Shown here in pieces: positions 22,141 to 23,982 of a stretch of 23,982 nt of DNA. A program made the position numbers and the translations under genes. The notes under the pieces were generated by a model, which saw only the letters and a list, made by a program, of their open reading frames with translations, did no database searches and was not told the origin of the DNA. Every line of letters begins with the position of its first letter. Position 1 is the first letter of the stretch. The stretch covers positions 1 through 23,982 of the forward strand of contig JBBWZQ010000018.1 of NCBI GenBank assembly GCA_039649115.1, read 5' to 3'. The DNA is from DATEJJ01 sp039649115 (GTDB lineage Bacteria; Actinomycetota; Actinomycetes; Mycobacteriales; Micromonosporaceae).

Positions 22141-22261
22141 CACTTGGTTTCCATCAGATTTCCTGTGACAGTGCGCCATCCCGCGTATCGCTGGCGGTGT
22201 TCGCCGCCGTCACCCGGCGCCACGGGGGTCGGGGCGGCGCCACCGGGAGATCCGAAAAGGC

Positions 22262-22273
22262 GCAAACGATTGC
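22262..22273. promoter_or_regulatory. LacI-type operator upstream of the regulator's own gene
   Basis: GCAAACGATTGC is an inverted repeat of GCAA/TTGC around ACGA. It lies 47 bp before the LacI-family start codon, near the -35 region expected for a TACGAT (22289-22294) or TACGCT (22307-22312) -10 element, so autoregulation is likely. Confidence 0.65.
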
Positions 22274-22320
22274 GGGGAGACGGTGTCCTACGATGGCCGG
22301 GTGGCCTACGCTTGCGCACT

Positions 22321-23382
22321 ATGCAGCGGATCAAGCTGACCGACGTCGCGCGGGCCGCCGGGGTACACCCCGGAACGGCCAGCCGCGCGTTGAATCCACT
22401 GACGCGCGAGCAGGTCAGCCAGGCGACCTCGCGGCGGGTGGCCCGGGCAGCGCAGCGGCTGGGCTACATCCCCAACACGCTGGCCCGCGGGCTGCGTACC
22501 GCGCGTTCCTTCATCATCGGCATGGTGGTGCCGGACGTGGCCAACCCGCTGTTCCCGCCCATGGTGCGCGGCGCCGAGCAGGTGCTGAGCAAGGCCGGGT
22601 ACACGCTGGTGCTGACCGACACGGACAACGACGCGTCCACCGAGCGCCGGCAGATCGAGCAGCTGCGGGCCCGCGGCACGGACGGCTTCATCGTGGCCAC
22701 CGCCCGGTGGCGGGACCCGCTGCTCGACGAGATCGCCGAGGCGGGCGTACCGGCGGTGCTGGTCAACCGGAACACCTCGACCGGCAGGCTGCCGTACGTC
22801 GGCGGTGACGAGCGTACCGGCATCAAGCAGGCCGTGGACCACCTGGTCGGGCTCGGCCACCGGCACATCGCCCACCTGGGTGGCCCGCAGGACACCTCCA
22901 CCGGTCGGGAGCGCGCCGCCGCGTTCCGCCAGGCGACGCACCAGCACGGCCTGCCCTCGACACGCGGGCTGATCCGGGCGTGCACCAGCTACACCGAGGC
23001 CGCCGGCGCCGCGGCGGCCGGCCGGCTGGTCGCCTCCGGACAGGAGTTCACCGCGGTCATCGCCGGCAACGACCTGATCGCCTTCGGCGTGCTCAGCGTG
23101 CTGGGCCAGGCTGCCATCTCGTGCCCAGACCAGGTGTCGCTGATCGGCTTCAACGACATGCCGCATCTGGACAAGCTGGCCCCGCCGCTGACCACGGTGC
23201 GGCTCCCGCTGGCGGAGATGGGTGCCCAGGCCGCCCGGATCCTGCTCGACAAGATCGAGCAGAGCGCTTCGGACAGTCCGGTCACCCAGTCCCTCCTCGG
23301 CGTCGAACTGGTCGTCCGTGGCAGCACCGCTGCCCCGGTGCCGCGGTTCAGCAACAACAGCCATGCCCTGAATGCCAGGTGA
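22321..23382 (+). CDS. LacI-family transcriptional regulator
   Basis: A 353-residue DNA-binding repressor. Residues 1-55 form the LacI helix-turn-helix and hinge: KLTDVARAAGVHPGTASRAL, then RRVARAAQRLGYIPNTLARG with the hinge-helix NTLARGL. From about 65 a periplasmic-binding-like sensor domain begins FIIGMVVPDVANPLFPPMV and includes GTDGFIVAT and HRHIAHLGG, ending with the SLIGFNDMPHLDKLAPPLTT signature. The start was set at the ATG directly before the helix-turn-helix. No ribosome-binding site precedes it, and TACGCT eight bases upstream suggests a leaderless message. It is divergent from the liv-type operon, with three matching operators in and around the gap, so it very probably controls that operon and itself. 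The effector is unknown. It converges on the right-edge arabinofuranosidase with a 30-bp gap. Confidence 0.93.
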   Translation: MQRIKLTDVARAAGVHPGTASRALNPLTREQVSQATSRRVARAAQRLGYIPNTLARGLRTARSFIIGMVVPDVANPLFPPMVRGAEQVLSKAGYTLVLTDTDNDASTERRQIEQLRARGTDGFIVATARWRDPLLDEIAEAGVPAVLVNRNTSTGRLPYVGGDERTGIKQAVDHLVGLGHRHIAHLGGPQDTSTGRERAAAFRQATHQHGLPSTRGLIRACTSYTEAAGAAAAGRLVASGQEFTAVIAGNDLIAFGVLSVLGQAAISCPDQVSLIGFNDMPHLDKLAPPLTTVRLPLAEMGAQAARILLDKIEQSASDSPVTQSLLGVELVVRGSTAAPVPRFSNNSHALNAR

Positions 23383-23412
23383 ACAAGGCTCCCACGCGGG
23401 CCGCCCGCCCGG

Positions 23413-23982
23413 CTAACTCCGCAGGCTCCACTGCTGGTTGGCGCCGCCGTTGCAGGCCCAGAGGATGATCTTCGTACCGTTCGCCGTCCCGGCACTGGAC
23501 GCGTCCAGGCACAGCCCGGACTGCACCCCCGTGACAGTGCCGTTGGCGTTGACGTTCCACTGCTGGTTGGTGACGCCGTTGCAGTCCCAGATGACGACGG
23601 CGGTGCCGTTACTGGTACCCCTGCCGAACGCGTCCAGGCACTTGCTGCCGTACACCATGAGTTGCTTGCTGGCGGTGGTGGTCCAGACCTGGTTCGACTG
23701 GCCCGTGCAGTCCCACAACTGGGCCTGCGTCCCGTTGGCCGTGCTCGAGTTGTTGATGTCGACGCACCGGCCGGACTGGCCGCCCACGATCCGGACGCCC
23801 GGCTGGCCTCCGCCGCTGGCTGCCGCGTAACCCACCGAGACGATGTTCGCCTGTACCGAGTTGTCGGCCGCGTCGGTCGGCAGGCCCGCCGTCATGACGC
23901 CTTCGAAGAAGGATCCGAAGGACCCGTTGCAGTTGTCGCCACCCGTGCCCAGCACGATGGCGCCCACCCGATGCATCGGTGT
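23413..23982 (-). CDS. GH54 alpha-L-arabinofuranosidase with C-terminal ricin-type beta-trefoil, 5'-truncated by window edge
   Basis: Only the last 189 residues are visible; the gene enters from the right edge. Residues 1 to about 53 are the end of a GH54 catalytic domain with VLGTGGDNCNGSF (probable acid/base Asp16), nearly identical to the left-edge gene. After a short Gly-rich linker (AAASGGGQPGV), residues about 60-189 form a ricin-B-type lectin domain (CBM13): three internal repeats each ending in a Q-x-W element (SNQVW, TNQQW, ANQQW), with CVDIN, CLDAFG and CLDASS at the repeat starts. That is a complete beta-trefoil. The left copy instead carries CBM42. It is presumably secreted and acts on arabinose-containing plant polysaccharide. 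No ribosome-binding site or promoter is in view. Confidence 0.9.
   Translation of the reverse strand, partial: TPMHRVGAIVLGTGGDNCNGSFGSFFEGVMTAGLPTDAADNSVQANIVSVGYAAASGGGQPGVRIVGGQSGRCVDINNSSTANGTQAQLWDCTGQSNQVWTTTASKQLMVYGSKCLDAFGRGTSNGTAVVIWDCNGVTNQQWNVNANGTVTGVQSGLCLDASSAGTANGTKIILWACNGGANQQWSLRS
23827..23982 (-). repeat. Right arm of long inverted repeat (GH54 catalytic segment)
   Basis: Inverted counterpart of 218-373, with 9 mismatches in 156 bp by my count. The exact 74-bp core is 23845-23918. Similarity ends at the boundary between catalytic domain and linker, where the two genes take up unrelated binding modules. The repeat is cut by the window edge. Confidence 0.9.

Noticed and set aside
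22142..22261. Possible hairpins among GGCGCC-containing repeats in the liv/LacI divergent gap
   Set aside because: Arms are short and mismatched, as expected by chance in such GC-rich DNA; no clear function.
1..23982. CRISPR array, tRNA/rRNA genes, insertion sequences, phage genes
   Set aside because: No regularly spaced repeats, clover-leaf sequences, transposase or integrase motifs, or terminal repeats of IS type were seen; the only long repeat is the GH54 coding segment.

Overview
The window is high-GC actinobacterial DNA. F420-type and DUF664/DinB-type genes, DesK/NarL-style signalling, lipoprotein binding proteins and two GH54 arabinofuranosidases with CBM42 or ricin-type modules fit a filamentous soil actinomycete. 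My guess is Micromonosporaceae or a relative; this is inferred from gene content and not proven. I see no tRNA, rRNA, CRISPR array, transposase or integrase.

Layout. (1) 2-874 (+): 3' part of a secreted GH54 arabinofuranosidase ending in an AbfB/CBM42 module, closed by a bidirectional hairpin. (2) 941-2269 (-): orphan LanC-like protein with a CCG zinc motif. (3) 2431-3249 (+): membrane protein of unknown function. (4) 3261-3557 (-): XRE regulator with a palindrome inside its promoter. (5) 3642-6935 (-): gluABCD-type glutamate/polar amino-acid ABC importer operon, with an 18-bp perfect stem-loop between the binding-protein and permease genes. (6) 7159-9015 (+): secreted subtilase-like protein in which Glu stands where the catalytic His is expected, followed by a textbook terminator. 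(7) 9201-12068: a multi-pass membrane protein (+) convergent with a response regulator/histidine kinase pair (-); a shared palindrome lies upstream of both units. (8) 12174-12695 (-) DinB-like and 12785-13654 (+) F420-dependent oxidoreductase. (9) 13671-22015 (-): a tightly packed eight-gene operon for a branched-chain-amino-acid-type ABC importer (binding protein, two permeases, two ATPases), a beta-hydroxyacid dehydrogenase, an M24/creatinase-fold hydrolase and a succinate-semialdehyde-type aldehyde dehydrogenase. (10) 22321-23382 (+): divergent LacI-family regulator. (11) 23413-23982 (-): 3' part of a second GH54 arabinofuranosidase, ending in a ricin-type beta-trefoil.

How it works together. 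The liv-type operon looks like a complete uptake-and-catabolism unit: import, hydrolysis of a C-N or similar bond by the M24 enzyme, then hydroxyacid/aldehyde oxidation. It is controlled by the divergent LacI regulator through three copies of RCAAWCGATTGY, one of them at the predicted start point of a promoter with a perfect TTGACA. The substrate cannot be read from the sequence.

The most striking larger-scale structure is that the two window ends carry the same GH54 catalytic segment in inverted orientation (about 94% identical over 156 bp, 74 bp exact). The two genes face each other but carry different carbohydrate-binding modules. Recombination between the copies would invert the intervening 23.5 kb and exchange the binding modules.
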